This document shows, in pieces, positions 14,738 to 23,477 of a stretch of 52,113 nucleotides of DNA. Under the pieces are notes generated by a model that was given only the letters and a program-made list of their open reading frames with translations, was not told where the DNA came from and did no database searches. The stretch's first letter is position 1. Every line of letters begins with the position of its first letter. Made by a program: the position numbers and the translations under genes. The stretch is from Rhodoferax sp. U11-2br (lineage in GTDB: Bacteria; Pseudomonadota; Gammaproteobacteria; Burkholderiales; Burkholderiaceae_C): contig NZ_JAHFZF010000033.1 in assembly GCF_018619435.1 (NCBI RefSeq), positions 1 through 52,113 of the forward strand, written 5' to 3'.

Positions 14738-17047
14738 TCAGAAGCCGTGCACGTAGCGCACACCCAGGCCAAACTGGGTGGGTGCACTGGCGTCGTGACC
14801 GGGTTGCAACTTGACTTGCGCCAGGGCCGTCAGCCGCCCGCCAAGGCGCATGGGGGTGCTGTAGGCCAGTTCCAGGTCGCGCTGGGTGCCAGTGGGGCGC
14901 AGGTTGAGTGATTGGGTGGCGTATTGCAGCGAACCGTCTTCCTGACTCTGGGCCACCGCAGTGGTCACCTGCATGCTGCCGGACGTGGTTTTCAAAGGCA
15001 TGGACAGCGTGAAGCCCAGCTGGTCGCCGTCACGCAGGATGTCCTGCCTGGCCAAGCCCAGGCTCCAGGCCATGGAACTGGAGGCGCTGGCGCCGTCAAT
15101 CAAAGAGCTGCGGGCGTTCTCATAGGCGGCGGTGCGTCCCAGCGTGGCCATTGCTGAAAAATGGCTTTTGGGGGCAATGGGCACGGAACCCGCCAGGGTC
15201 ACAAAGCTGGTGCTGGCCCGTGCGCCCAGGCCCAAGGCGCCCGAACCGGTCATACCCAGCACCGAATTGTCTTCCTGCAGCCGACCGATGGTCATGACAC
15301 CGGTGACATCACCAAAACTCTTCTGCAATTCCATGGTCGCCAGCGAGCGGGCGATCACCGGCGCAGACAGGTTCAGCAGGGACGAGGCGTTGGCGCTGTT
15401 CTGCGACACCATGCCAAAACGCACAATGGTTCCGTTCTTGAGGGTGCTGCCGTAGCCAAAATGGGTGGCCGACTCGGCCAGCTCAAAGTAAGGTGCGCTG
15501 AAGCGGCTGCCTTCCCCATTCAGGCTCAAAGGCGCAAAACCGGTGGACTGCAGGCCAAAAAAGCTGGCGGCCGTCCCGCCGGTGCCAAAACCGTAAGAGG
15601 TGCCCCGGTCATTGGAAAAGCTGTAGCTCATTTTCCCCAGCTTGTTGGAAGACGTGGCGTTGGTGCTGCTCCACAAGTTCTGCACCAGGGTGGACTCGGC
15701 GTATTCAGCTGAGAACTTGACACCGTTGGCGCTGATGGTGGAGGCGGCTGCCGTGGGTGTGGCGGTGGTCTTGACCGTAGCTGAGCTCACGGCGCTGGAC
15801 AGGTTGACCACAAAAGCCCGGTTGAACTTGTCGACCGCCAGGGTGTTGGTTCCTTTTAAACCCGAGGCCAGACCGGCCTTGGAGCTGGCCAGCGAGGAAC
15901 CAGCGTAGCTCACCACCGCGCCGGTTTTGGTGCCGACATTCAGGCCGCCGATCGGCTGCAACGAGGCCCCCACATTGACCAGACCCCAGCCGTACATGCT
16001 GTCGGGCGTTTTGCGGGCAGCACAGACTGCCGCACTCACTGGGTCACTGCACAAATGGGTGGCCGACTGGAAAATGATTTGGGCGATGTCTGTGGCGGGC
16101 AGGAAATTCCAGTTGCTTTTGATCAAGGCCGCCTGACCCGCCACAATGGGCGTGGCCATCGAGGTGCCCGACATGTAGGCGTAGCTGCTCTGCGCATAGG
16201 GGGTGGAGTAGCTGGAAGCCACATTAACGCCAGGTGCAAACACCGTCCAGTTGGCCAGGGTTGGGTCGTAGTTGCTGAACGACGCGCGCCGGTTGTTGGC
16301 ATCGAGCGCACCCACCGCAATGATCTGCCCCTTGGCCCAAGTGGCTTTGGCAAACGCGGCAGGCCAGCTGCCGCTGGCCCGGCCATCGTTGCCCAGCGCA
16401 GCGGTGATCAAGGTGCCCTTGGTCACCGCGTTCTGGATGTTGCTCTGCATGGCTGCGGCGTTGGAGCCCAAGCTCAGCGACAGGATGGGTGCCTTTTGCA
16501 CATTCACCACCCAATCAATGCCTTTGCCAATGGTCACACTGCTGGAGCTGCCGGTGGTGAACACCTTGGCCATCACCAATTTGGCACCGGGCGCCACGCC
16601 CTCCAGCAAACCGCCGCTGGTGGTGCTGCCCGCAATGATGCCCGACACGTGGGTGCCATGTCCCACTTGATCGGTCACATCGGTGCCGCCGTTGAAGGCG
16701 TTGTAGGTGGCCACAACCCGGCCCTTCAAGGACGGATGGTTCACCTGCACCCCGGTATCCACCACGCCCACCGTCACACCGGTGCCATTGCCGGTGGCCA
16801 ACTGGTTGGCGTAGGGTTTGTTGATCTGGTTGAGCCAGCCCTGATAAGAGCGGGCCGTCTTTTCTGCGGCAGTCGGTGCCGCCTTGACCAGTGTGGCGCC
16901 CGAGGTGACCGGTGTGGGTGTGGCCAGTGCCCGCAACTCGGTGCTGTCCTCTTCGGCCAGCTCCAGCGACAAGGGGTCTTCCTGAGCCAGTGCATGGCCG
17001 CAAAGGGCTGCCAGACCGGCTGCCGTGACGTAGTTGAGTTTGAACAT
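14738..17047 (-). CDS. Subtilisin-like (S8) serine protease, autotransporter-like
   Basis: A 769-residue exported protease. A signal peptide ends near residue 21 (GHALAQ). The catalytic domain (about 85-370) contains Asp97 (GVVDTGVQ), His130 (GHGTHVSG), oxyanion Asn220 (LGNDG) and Ser296 (SGTSMATP), so the triad is complete. From about residue 480 the sequence becomes alternating hydrophobic/polar strands ending in YVHGF with a terminal phenylalanine, as in beta-barrel translocator domains. I therefore read it as a type V-like surface protease. The start has AAGGAT 5 nt upstream. The leader carries a cyclic-di-GMP-I riboswitch, and an I78 inhibitor gene follows. The substrate is unknown; adhesin processing is a plausible guess. 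Confidence 0.88.
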   Translation of the reverse strand: MFKLNYVTAAGLAALCGHALAQEDPLSLELAEEDSTELRALATPTPVTSGATLVKAAPTAAEKTARSYQGWLNQINKPYANQLATGNGTGVTVGVVDTGVQVNHPSLKGRVVATYNAFNGGTDVTDQVGHGTHVSGIIAGSTTSGGLLEGVAPGAKLVMAKVFTTGSSSSVTIGKGIDWVVNVQKAPILSLSLGSNAAAMQSNIQNAVTKGTLITAALGNDGRASGSWPAAFAKATWAKGQIIAVGALDANNRRASFSNYDPTLANWTVFAPGVNVASSYSTPYAQSSYAYMSGTSMATPIVAGQAALIKSNWNFLPATDIAQIIFQSATHLCSDPVSAAVCAARKTPDSMYGWGLVNVGASLQPIGGLNVGTKTGAVVSYAGSSLASSKAGLASGLKGTNTLAVDKFNRAFVVNLSSAVSSATVKTTATPTAAASTISANGVKFSAEYAESTLVQNLWSSTNATSSNKLGKMSYSFSNDRGTSYGFGTGGTAASFFGLQSTGFAPLSLNGEGSRFSAPYFELAESATHFGYGSTLKNGTIVRFGMVSQNSANASSLLNLSAPVIARSLATMELQKSFGDVTGVMTIGRLQEDNSVLGMTGSGALGLGARASTSFVTLAGSVPIAPKSHFSAMATLGRTAAYENARSSLIDGASASSSMAWSLGLARQDILRDGDQLGFTLSMPLKTTSGSMQVTTAVAQSQEDGSLQYATQSLNLRPTGTQRDLELAYSTPMRLGGRLTALAQVKLQPGHDASAPTQFGLGVRYVHGF

Positions 17048-17117
17048 ATTGCATCCTTGAAGGTTCAGTTACCAAAAAGCAACGCAACACCAAAGCCGGA
17101 CCATGTCGGTGGCCCGG

Positions 17118-17209
17118 TTCCGGCAACCCCGCTGGCATGGCACTGTGCGATCAGTGCCGAAGCCCGGTGGCTTTGCGTCCCTGACTTTCGTCAGGTTTGC
17201 CTGTGTCAG
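17118..17209 (-). promoter_or_regulatory. Cyclic-di-GMP-I (GEMM) riboswitch
   Basis: Read on the minus strand, the hallmarks appear in order. They are GGCAAACC; a stem CCTGAC-GAAA-GTCAGG capped by a GNRA loop; GGACGCAAAGCCACCGG; a second hairpin GGCACTG-ATCGCA-CAGTGCC; and GCGGGGTTGCCGG closing the aptamer. This matches the GEMM-I class in sequence and architecture, including the Vibrio Vc2 motifs GGGACGCAAAGCC and GCGGGGTT. It lies about 70 nt upstream of the S8 protease start. A 7-bp stem (17111-17117 with 17096-17102) between aptamer and gene may be part of the expression platform, but whether it acts on transcription or translation is not clear. Confidence 0.9.
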
Positions 17210-17398
17210 AGGGGTGGGGGCTCTTTCAGAGCATCCACGGCCGACAACGAAAAATTGCAATTCCAGAGAAAAGCGAGGTGAGTCTATGGGTTTGCACCCG
17301 AACCGGCAAAAATGTTGATAAAAACCAAGAAAAAATGACGGATATTAATGTTTATTGTTATTTGTAATTGTTTATTGTATTTAGAAGAAAAGGGTGGG
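17210..17398. other. AT-rich leader/promoter region of the riboswitch transcript
   Basis: About 190 bp between the riboswitch and the LysR stop codon. The part 17300-17392 is markedly AT-rich, unlike its surroundings, and should hold the promoter for the protease transcript. I could not pick a convincing -35/-10 pair. No ORF of interest is seen. Confidence 0.4.
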
Positions 17399-18319
17399 CT
17401 AAGGAGATATGGGCGTATTGGCCACCTGCACAGCTTGCAACAACCAGTCCACAAACATCTGCAAGGCCGGTGGCTGGTCGTCACGCTCGGGGCAGACCAG
17501 CACATAGACGCGCCCGCTGGCCAGCGCTTGTGGGCTGGCCACCACCAGTTCACCGCGCGCCAGTTCGTCCTCCACCAGCAGCCTGGGCACCAGCGCCAGG
17601 CCCATGCCGTGCACGGCTGCGGCGGCGGTCATCGAAAACAGCTCAAAACGGGCGCCCGACAGCGCCTGGGTTGCGGCCACACCTTGCGCCTCGAACCACT
17701 GCCGCCAGGCATCGGGCCGGGTGCTTTGTTGCAACAGCGGCAGGCCCGCAATCGCTTCGGGCGACAGGCTGCTTGCACCTTGCAGCAGGCTGGGTGCACA
17801 CACCGGCAGCACCACCTCGTCAAGCAGCTTGATGGCCCGGGTGCCCGCCCACTGCGCAACTTGCTCCGGCGTGCCGGCATACAGTGCGGCATCAAACGGG
17901 GTGTCGGCAAACATGAAGGGGCGGGTGCGCGTTTCCAGATGCACGGTCAGCTCGGGCTGATGACGTTTGAGGTCCGGCAGGCGCGGAATCAGCCAGCGGG
18001 TGGCAAAGGTCGGCACCGCTGCCAGGGGCAGGTTGAGCGCACCACTTTGGTGGCTCATCACATCAAGCGTGTCCTGCTCCAGCGCCTGCAGACGGACGGC
18101 CACTTGCGCAGCGTAGTCGCGGCCACGTTCGGTCAGCGTCACGCCGTGGCGGGTGCGTTTGAACAGGGCGACGCCGACAAAATCTTCCAGCGCGGTCAGC
18201 TGGCGCGACACCGCGCCCTGGGTCAGCGCTAGCTCTTGGGCGGCGCGGGTGTAACTCTGATGGCGAGCAGCAGCCTCAAGACAGGCCAGGGCTTGAAGGG
18301 ATGGGATTTTTCTGCGCAT
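17399..18319 (-). CDS. LysR-family regulator, GcdR-like
   Basis: A 306-residue LysR-type regulator. The helix-turn-helix is at about residues 18-50 (SYTRAAQELALTQGAVSRQLTALEDFVG), followed by the periplasmic-binding-protein-like co-inducer domain. It is transcribed divergently from the glutaryl-CoA dehydrogenase gene across 272 bp, the classic arrangement for a LysR activator of that gene. The start at 18319 (MRRKIPSL) is preferred over an upstream ATG because LysR proteins begin close to this position. The ligand is probably a glutarate-pathway intermediate, by context. Confidence 0.87.
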   Translation of the reverse strand: MRRKIPSLQALACLEAAARHQSYTRAAQELALTQGAVSRQLTALEDFVGVALFKRTRHGVTLTERGRDYAAQVAVRLQALEQDTLDVMSHQSGALNLPLAAVPTFATRWLIPRLPDLKRHQPELTVHLETRTRPFMFADTPFDAALYAGTPEQVAQWAGTRAIKLLDEVVLPVCAPSLLQGASSLSPEAIAGLPLLQQSTRPDAWRQWFEAQGVAATQALSGARFELFSMTAAAAVHGMGLALVPRLLVEDELARGELVVASPQALASGRVYVLVCPERDDQPPALQMFVDWLLQAVQVANTPISP

Positions 18320-18323
18320 GATA

Positions 18324-18504
18324 TGTGCAATATACACAAATGCCATCAAAGCGGGCAGTGAGTCTGTTCATTTGATATAGCGTTACATCCTTATGAGTAG
18401 AGGGCTAGAACGCAATTGATCCGACATGCTTAGGTGAAAACAGAGACTCGTGTCAAACCCATACATGAATGAATCACATATCTGGGTGACAACAAATCGT
18501 TTGT
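18324..18504. promoter_or_regulatory. Divergent regulatory region between LysR and glutaryl-CoA dehydrogenase genes
   Basis: Two short dyads are visible: TGTG-N7-CACA at 18324-18338, five bases upstream of the LysR start, and ACAAA-N3-TTTGT at 18492-18504, about 90 bp upstream of the dehydrogenase. Either could bind the LysR protein, but neither is a clean LysR box. The whole 272-bp gap has no gene. Confidence 0.35.
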
Positions 18505-18591
18505 GATGCACCGGACTGCGCGCTACCATGGCCGCCAAGCTCTGTGCTTTGCCTTGTGCGCACCCGTTTCACCATCCACCGAAAGACACCC

Positions 18592-19785
18592 ATGGCTCAC
18601 GCGACCTTCCATTGGCAAGACCCTTTTTTGCTGGAACAGCAGCTCACCGACGACGAGCGCATGGTCAAAGACGCCGCCGCCGCGTATTGCCAGGACAAGT
18701 TGCAGCCGCGTGTAATCGAGGCCTTTCGCCAGGAGCGGACCGACCCCGCCATCTTTCGCGAGATGGGTGAACTCGGCCTGCTGGGGCCAACGATCCCTGA
18801 GGCGTATGGCGGCCCGGCGCTGAACTACGTCGCCTACGGCTTGATCGCACGCGAGGTCGAGCGCGTCGACAGTGGCTACCGCAGCATGATGAGTGTGCAA
18901 AGTTCACTCGTGATGTTGCCGATTTTTGAGTTTGGCAACGAAGCCACGCGCCAGAAGTACCTGCCCAAACTGGCCACCGGTGAATGGATTGGCTGCTTTG
19001 GCCTGACCGAGCCCAACCACGGCAGTGACCCGGCCAGCATGCTCAGTCGCGCGGTCAAAGTGCCTGGCGGCTACAAGCTCTCGGGCAACAAGATGTGGAT
19101 CTCCAACAGCCCGATTGCCGACGTGTTTGTGGTCTGGGCCAAAGAGGTGTCTGAGAGTGGCACGGTGGGGCCAATACGAGGTTTTGTGCTGGAAAAGGGC
19201 GCGCCAGGCCTGAGCGCCCCGGCCATCCACGGCAAGGTCGGCCTGCGCGCCAGCATCACCGGCGAGATCGTGATGGACGGGGTGTTCTGCCCCGAAGAAA
19301 ACGCTTTCCCCGAGGTGCAAGGCCTCAAAGGCCCGTTCACCTGCCTCAACAGCGCTCGCTACGGTATCGCCTGGGGTGCTTTGGGTGCGGCGGAAGACTG
19401 CTGGTTGCGTTCGCGCCAGTATGTGCTGGACCGCCAACAGTTTGGCCGCCCGCTGGCCGCCAACCAGTTGATCCAGAAAAAGCTGGCTGACATGCAAACC
19501 GAGATTGCGCTGGGCCTGCAGGGTTGCCTGCGGCTGGGTCGGATGAAGGACGAGGGCACGGCGGCGGTCGAGATCACCTCGATCCTGAAGCGCAACAGTT
19601 GTGGCAAAGCCCTCGACATCGCCCGCCTGGCGCGCGACATGATGGGTGGCAACGGCATCAGTGACGAGTTTGGTGTGGCGCGGCACCTGGTGAACCTGGA
19701 GGTGGTCAACACCTACGAAGGCACCCACGACATCCACGCGCTGATCCTGGGGCGGGCGCAGACGGGGATTCAGGCGTTTTGCTGA
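18592..19785 (+). CDS. gcdH: Glutaryl-CoA dehydrogenase
   Basis: A 397-residue flavoenzyme converting glutaryl-CoA to crotonyl-CoA and CO2 in lysine, tryptophan and benzoate breakdown. Acyl-CoA dehydrogenase motifs are [31 protein letters not shown] and [21 protein letters not shown]. The catalytic glutamate is Glu376 in [20 protein letters not shown], a signature of this enzyme. The start at 18592 ([11 protein letters not shown]) is typical of the family. A LysR regulator is divergent and a CoA transferase follows 385 bp downstream on the same strand. Confidence 0.95.
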   Translation: MAHATFHWQDPFLLEQQLTDDERMVKDAAAAYCQDKLQPRVIEAFRQERTDPAIFREMGELGLLGPTIPEAYGGPALNYVAYGLIAREVERVDSGYRSMMSVQSSLVMLPIFEFGNEATRQKYLPKLATGEWIGCFGLTEPNHGSDPASMLSRAVKVPGGYKLSGNKMWISNSPIADVFVVWAKEVSESGTVGPIRGFVLEKGAPGLSAPAIHGKVGLRASITGEIVMDGVFCPEENAFPEVQGLKGPFTCLNSARYGIAWGALGAAEDCWLRSRQYVLDRQQFGRPLAANQLIQKKLADMQTEIALGLQGCLRLGRMKDEGTAAVEITSILKRNSCGKALDIARLARDMMGGNGISDEFGVARHLVNLEVVNTYEGTHDIHALILGRAQTGIQAFC

Positions 19786-20170
19786 CGTTTAGGAACAGTA
19801 GGTGACACCTGCGTTGTCAGCTTTGACCCGCTGCATGCATTGGGTGCCTGACTCCGCGAATGTCCCCCGGCTTGGGTTAGCCCCAAGCCTCCTCCTTTAT
19901 TTCGCTGCGTCAGACACCCAACGCACGCCGCTGGGCGTTTTGTGTCAGCGAAGGTTTTGGAAACCGGGCTTGGAGCCAACTTGTCCGCCTGCATCTGGTT
20001 TTCTGCGCGACGAACCCATCCGCCGTTTGGGCCATGCGGGCTTGGGCAGGGGGCCGACTTCGCAAAGCGCAGCGCGTTGAGGCGCCCTGCCCAAGCCCGC
20101 GTGGCCAGCCACAAACAACGATCCGTCAACGACTGACCCCCTGACTTCAAACGAATAACAGAAGCAAACC
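19786..20170. repeat. Structured intergenic element between gcdH and the CoA-transferase gene
   Basis: Three inverted repeats are packed in 385 bp with no gene. GGCTTGGG/CCCAAGCC (19869-19889) has a 5-nt loop and could terminate gcdH. A nested set spans 19901-19952 (TTCGCTG/CAGCGAA outside, GACAC/GTGTC and AACGC/GCGTT inside). A very long stem pairs 20030-20051 with 20085-20106, 22 bp with one wobble. The density of structure suggests a repeated extragenic element rather than an ordinary leader. Confidence 0.6.
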
Positions 20171-21439
20171 ATGACAACCCAGCAAGCCGCCCTCAGCCAC
20201 CTCAAAGTTCTCGACCTGTCGCGCGTGTTGGCGGGCCCCTGGTGCACCCAGATGCTGGCGGACCTGGGTGCCGATGTGATCAAAGTCGAGCGCCCCGGCG
20301 CTGGAGACGACACGCGCCACTGGGGCCCGCCCTTCCTCAAAGATGCCGACGGCAACGACACGCCGGATGCCACTTATTTCACCGCCTGCAACCGCAACAA
20401 ACGCGCCATCACCCTGGACATGGCCCAGCCAGAAGGCCAGGCGCTGATCCGCCAGATGGCAGCCAGCAGCGACATCCTGGTCGAGAACTTCAAGGTGGGC
20501 GGCCTCCAACAATACGGGCTGGACTACGAGAGCCTCAAAGCCATCAACCCCCGCCTGATCTACTGCTCGGTCACCGGCTTTGGCCAGACCGGCCCGTATG
20601 CCGAGCGCGCTGGTTATGACCTGATGATCCAGGCCATGAGCGGCCTGATGAGCATCACCGGCCACGCTGATGACCAACCCGGCGGCGGCCCGATGCGCAT
20701 GGGTGTGGCATTAATCGACGTGCTGACCGGCATCTACGCCTGCAGCGCCATCCTGGCTGCTATCGAGGCGCGCCACCGAACGGGCGAAGGCCAGCACATC
20801 GACATGGCCTTGCTGGACGTGGGCATGGCGGTGCTGGCGAACCAGGCCGCTGGCTTTTTGAACACCGGCAAGGTGCCCCAACGCCAGGGCAACACCCACC
20901 CCAGTCTGGCGCCGTACCAGACCTTTGACACCCTGGATGGCAACATGCTGCTGGCGATTGGCAACGACGGTCAGTTCGCCCGTTTTTGTGAGGCTGCGGG
21001 TCAACCCGAGTGGGTACAGGACGAACGTTTTCGCAGCAACACCTTGCGCGTCAAAAACAGAGAGGCGCTGGTGGCCCTGATGCTGCCGGTCACCCGCAGC
21101 CGCAGCACGACGGACTGGATCAGACTGCTGGAAGACAAGGCCGTGCCATGCGGCCCGATCAACACCATCGAACAAGCTTTTACTGATCCTCAGGTGTTAG
21201 CACGTTGTTTAGTGATAAAACAGCCTCTAGCCCTTATGGAAAAATGGCAAGAAGCTATTAAAAACGTATCTAACCAAACCACGGTCAATACCGTGGCCAG
21301 CCCGTTGCGCCTGTTGGCCACACCACCTGTGCTGCACCGCGCGCCGCCGCAATTGGGCCAGCACACCGATGAAGTGCTGGCAGAGCTTGGGCTGGATGCC
21401 ACGCAGATCACCGCCCTGCGGGATCGTGGTGTGGTCTGA
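20171..21439 (+). CDS. CaiB/BaiF CoA transferase, probably succinate/glutarate specific
   Basis: A 422-residue class III CoA transferase. Family motifs are RVLAGPWCTQMLADLGADVIKVE near the start and NRNKRAITLDM; the catalytic aspartate is Asp216 in ALLDVGMA. Next to gcdH its likely reaction is succinyl-CoA plus glutarate to glutaryl-CoA, feeding the dehydrogenase. This is by context, as for mammalian SUGCT. Oddity: residues about 346-367 (VIKQPLALMEKWQEAIKNVS) are encoded by a copy of the palindromic repeat, where the family normally runs directly into a TVASPLRL segment. The reading frame is kept. The ribosome site is weak (AGAAGC). Confidence 0.88.
   Translation: MTTQQAALSHLKVLDLSRVLAGPWCTQMLADLGADVIKVERPGAGDDTRHWGPPFLKDADGNDTPDATYFTACNRNKRAITLDMAQPEGQALIRQMAASSDILVENFKVGGLQQYGLDYESLKAINPRLIYCSVTGFGQTGPYAERAGYDLMIQAMSGLMSITGHADDQPGGGPMRMGVALIDVLTGIYACSAILAAIEARHRTGEGQHIDMALLDVGMAVLANQAAGFLNTGKVPQRQGNTHPSLAPYQTFDTLDGNMLLAIGNDGQFARFCEAAGQPEWVQDERFRSNTLRVKNREALVALMLPVTRSRSTTDWIRLLEDKAVPCGPINTIEQAFTDPQVLARCLVIKQPLALMEKWQEAIKNVSNQTTVNTVASPLRLLATPPVLHRAPPQLGQHTDEVLAELGLDATQITALRDRGVV
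21212..21274 (+). repeat. Palindromic repeat copy inside the CoA-transferase coding sequence
   Basis: Carries CAGCCTCTAGCCCTTAT and the tail AGAAGCTATTAAAAACGTAT, the same ends as the intergenic copies. The inner 3' arm has decayed so the hairpin is weak. It is in frame and adds about 20 residues to the protein. Confidence 0.7.
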
Positions 21440-21471
21440 GCAGGTGTTCAAGCCGGATTCCACGCCACCCC

Positions 21472-21972
21472 ATGAAGACCATCGCTACCCAAGACCCCCG
21501 ATTTTCGCTGCGCATTGCCACACCCGATGACGCGGCTCTGCTGCTGGACTTCATGCACCAGCTGGGTACTTTTCAGAAGATGCGCGACAAGATCAGCGCG
21601 ACCGAAACGGGTCTGCGCCAGCTGTTGAGTCAAGGCAAGGGTGAAGCCATTTTTGGTGAGTACGACGGCAAGGCGGTCGGCTTTGCCTACTTTTGCCAGA
21701 CCTCATCGGCGTTCATCGGGCAATCCGGCCTGTACATCGACAGCTTTCTGGTGCATGAGTCCATGCGCGGCAAAGGTCTGGGCAAGATCATGATGGTCTT
21801 CATGGCCAAGTTGGCGCTGGCGCGTGGCTGCCAGCGGCTGGAATGGGGTTGTCTGGACTGGAACGAACCCAGCATCCAGTTCTACCGCCATCTGGGTGCC
21901 CAGAGTGTCGACATCATGACCATTTACCGGTTCGGCCCCGAGCAACTCAAGGCCAATGCGGCTTTGTTCTAG
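21472..21972 (+). CDS. GNAT-family N-acetyltransferase
   Basis: A 166-residue acetyltransferase. The acetyl-CoA motif appears as YIDSFLVHESMRGKGLGKIMMVFMAKLAL (R-G-K-G-L-G loop) and a C-terminal EWGCLDWNEPSIQFYRHLGAQ, which resembles diamine (spermidine/thialysine) acetyltransferases. The substrate is not certain. It starts 32 bp after the CoA transferase; no good ribosome site is seen. It probably follows the gcd transcript or has its own promoter. Confidence 0.85.
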   Translation: MKTIATQDPRFSLRIATPDDAALLLDFMHQLGTFQKMRDKISATETGLRQLLSQGKGEAIFGEYDGKAVGFAYFCQTSSAFIGQSGLYIDSFLVHESMRGKGLGKIMMVFMAKLALARGCQRLEWGCLDWNEPSIQFYRHLGAQSVDIMTIYRFGPEQLKANAALF

Positions 21973-22012
21973 TGTGCGGGTCAGTGGTTTGCTGCACTGC
22001 AGGGGTGGGTGA

Positions 22013-22398
22013 TTTTGGAGGTGGTTTTCTGTGATTGACGTGGTGCAGGTGCTGACGGAGAGCGAAAACGCCCGCGACTACTGGTTCAAGATGAAACTTC
22101 GCGTGAAGTCGGAGGACGGCGCTGAACTGTCGACAGTTTGTCGACAGTTGAAATTACCTGCGGCCGACGGTAAACAGCGGCTCACCGATTGCGCCACTGC
22201 AGAAAGCTTGCTGCGTATCGTCCAATCCATCCCCAGCCCCAAAAGCCGAACCCATCAAACTCTGGCTGGCCAAGGTGGGTTATGAGCGTATGCCGGAGCT
22301 GGCTGACCCCGCCTTGTCGCTCAACCGCGCCCGCCAGACTTGGCAGCAGCATGGCCGCAGTGACAAGTGGATTCAGCAGCGCATGAGCAGCGGCTTAA
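22013..22398 (+). pseudogene. DinD-like (BRO-N domain) gene remnant
   Basis: Readable homology to DNA-damage-inducible protein D begins at WFSVIDVVQVLTESENARDYW and runs through STVCRQLKL and RIVQSIPSPK. It then continues in the next frame as a segment containing LWLAKVGYERMPELADPAL and ending KWIQQRM. The frameshift is at the A-run 22241-22244, where one extra A would explain it. An in-frame TGA at 22010 removes the N-terminus, and homology stops near 22386, so the C-terminal half is also gone. The GTG at 22031 could still start an 84-residue peptide, unlikely to be functional. Confidence 0.8.
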
Positions 22399-22399
22399 A

Positions 22400-23284
22400 T
22401 CAATCGCTCGGTCGTGACTTGGCCAGCTCCAGCGCTTGGCGCAGTTCCGCCTCATGGCGTTTGCGTTCACTGATGTCCACATAGGCGCCCACCACCCGCA
22501 CCGGTGCGCCATGGGCGTCGTATTCGGCCACGCGACCGCGGTCCAGCACCCAGATGACCGAGCCGTCCTTGCGGATCATGCGGTGCTCAGAGCGGTAGTA
22601 CTCGTCCTTGCCACTGAGCAACTGGCGCAGCCGCTGCCACACCAGCGCCTTGTCGTCGGGGTGCAGCCGGGCTGAAAACGCATCCACATGGCCGGTGAGT
22701 TCACCGTGTGCAAAGCCCAGGATGCGAAACCACTGCTGGTTGTGCACCACGCGGCCACTGGCCACATGCCAGTCCCAGATGCCTTCACGGGTGGCGGCCA
22801 GCACCTCTTGCAGGCGTTGTTCACTCTGCGCCACCTGTTGTTGTGCCCGCACCAGGTCGGTGATGTCGTGGGCAATCACCAGAATCTGCTTGTTGCCCTC
22901 GGCATCCTTGAACGGGCGTTTGATCGACTTGAAGTGGCGGATCTCGCCAGTGACCGCATTGCGGCTGTCTTCCAGCACCACCTCGGTCTCACCGCGCGCC
23001 ATGATCGCCAGCACATTGGCGCGGTAACCGTCGGCCAGCTCTTTGGGCACACCAAAGTCACCGTCGTGTTTGCCCACCATGGCCTCGGGGGTGGTGTTGT
23101 ACAGGCGCGCCAGCGTGCGGTTGCACAGCAAAAAATTGCCTTTGGCGTCCTTGAGCAGGATCACGTCAGGCGTTTCCTCAAACACCGCTTCCAGCAGTGC
23201 CAGTCGTTTCTGATCCGTCATGGGCAGGACGGGGTCGGGGGTGTTTTTGGCTTCAGGCATGTGGGTATTCCATGACATCAACAT
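22400..23284 (-). CDS. Tandem PAS-domain protein, apparently lacking its output domain
   Basis: A 294-residue cytoplasmic protein with two PAS/PAC units. The first is at about residues 27-143 (ETPDVILLKDAKGNFLLCNRTLARLY...RHFKSIKRPF). The second is at about 158-278 (AATREGIWDWHVASGRVVHNQQWFRILGF...GAYVDISERKRHEAELRQAL). Such arrangements normally continue into a histidine kinase or GGDEF domain, but here translation stops after ELAKSRPSD. The stop abuts the decayed DinD remnant, suggesting a rearrangement removed the output domain. An ATG at 23278 has a better placed AGGG than 23284. As it stands it could only sense or titrate a signal. Confidence 0.75.
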   Translation of the reverse strand: MLMSWNTHMPEAKNTPDPVLPMTDQKRLALLEAVFEETPDVILLKDAKGNFLLCNRTLARLYNTTPEAMVGKHDGDFGVPKELADGYRANVLAIMARGETEVVLEDSRNAVTGEIRHFKSIKRPFKDAEGNKQILVIAHDITDLVRAQQQVAQSEQRLQEVLAATREGIWDWHVASGRVVHNQQWFRILGFAHGELTGHVDAFSARLHPDDKALVWQRLRQLLSGKDEYYRSEHRMIRKDGSVIWVLDRGRVAEYDAHGAPVRVVGAYVDISERKRHEAELRQALELAKSRPSD

Positions 23285-23477
23285 CCCTGAAGAGCTGTTT
23301 TTTTAGGTCAAAGCATTTCTGGCGTGGTTTCACCCCGCCAGTATCGGTCACTTCGTCTTGCTTGGTCAAAATAAATGAATGCAGCAAACAATTTCGTTGA
23401 ACTTTTTTGCACTGAGCGACTTCTAAACTGCGATCCGACGCAGGTCCTGGCCTGCTGACCTTCCTTGGAGAATAGTT

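Noticed and set aside
17069..17281. Short open frames across the protease leader
   Set aside because: The stretch is explained by the riboswitch aptamer; codon use is not protein-like and no ribosome site is seen.
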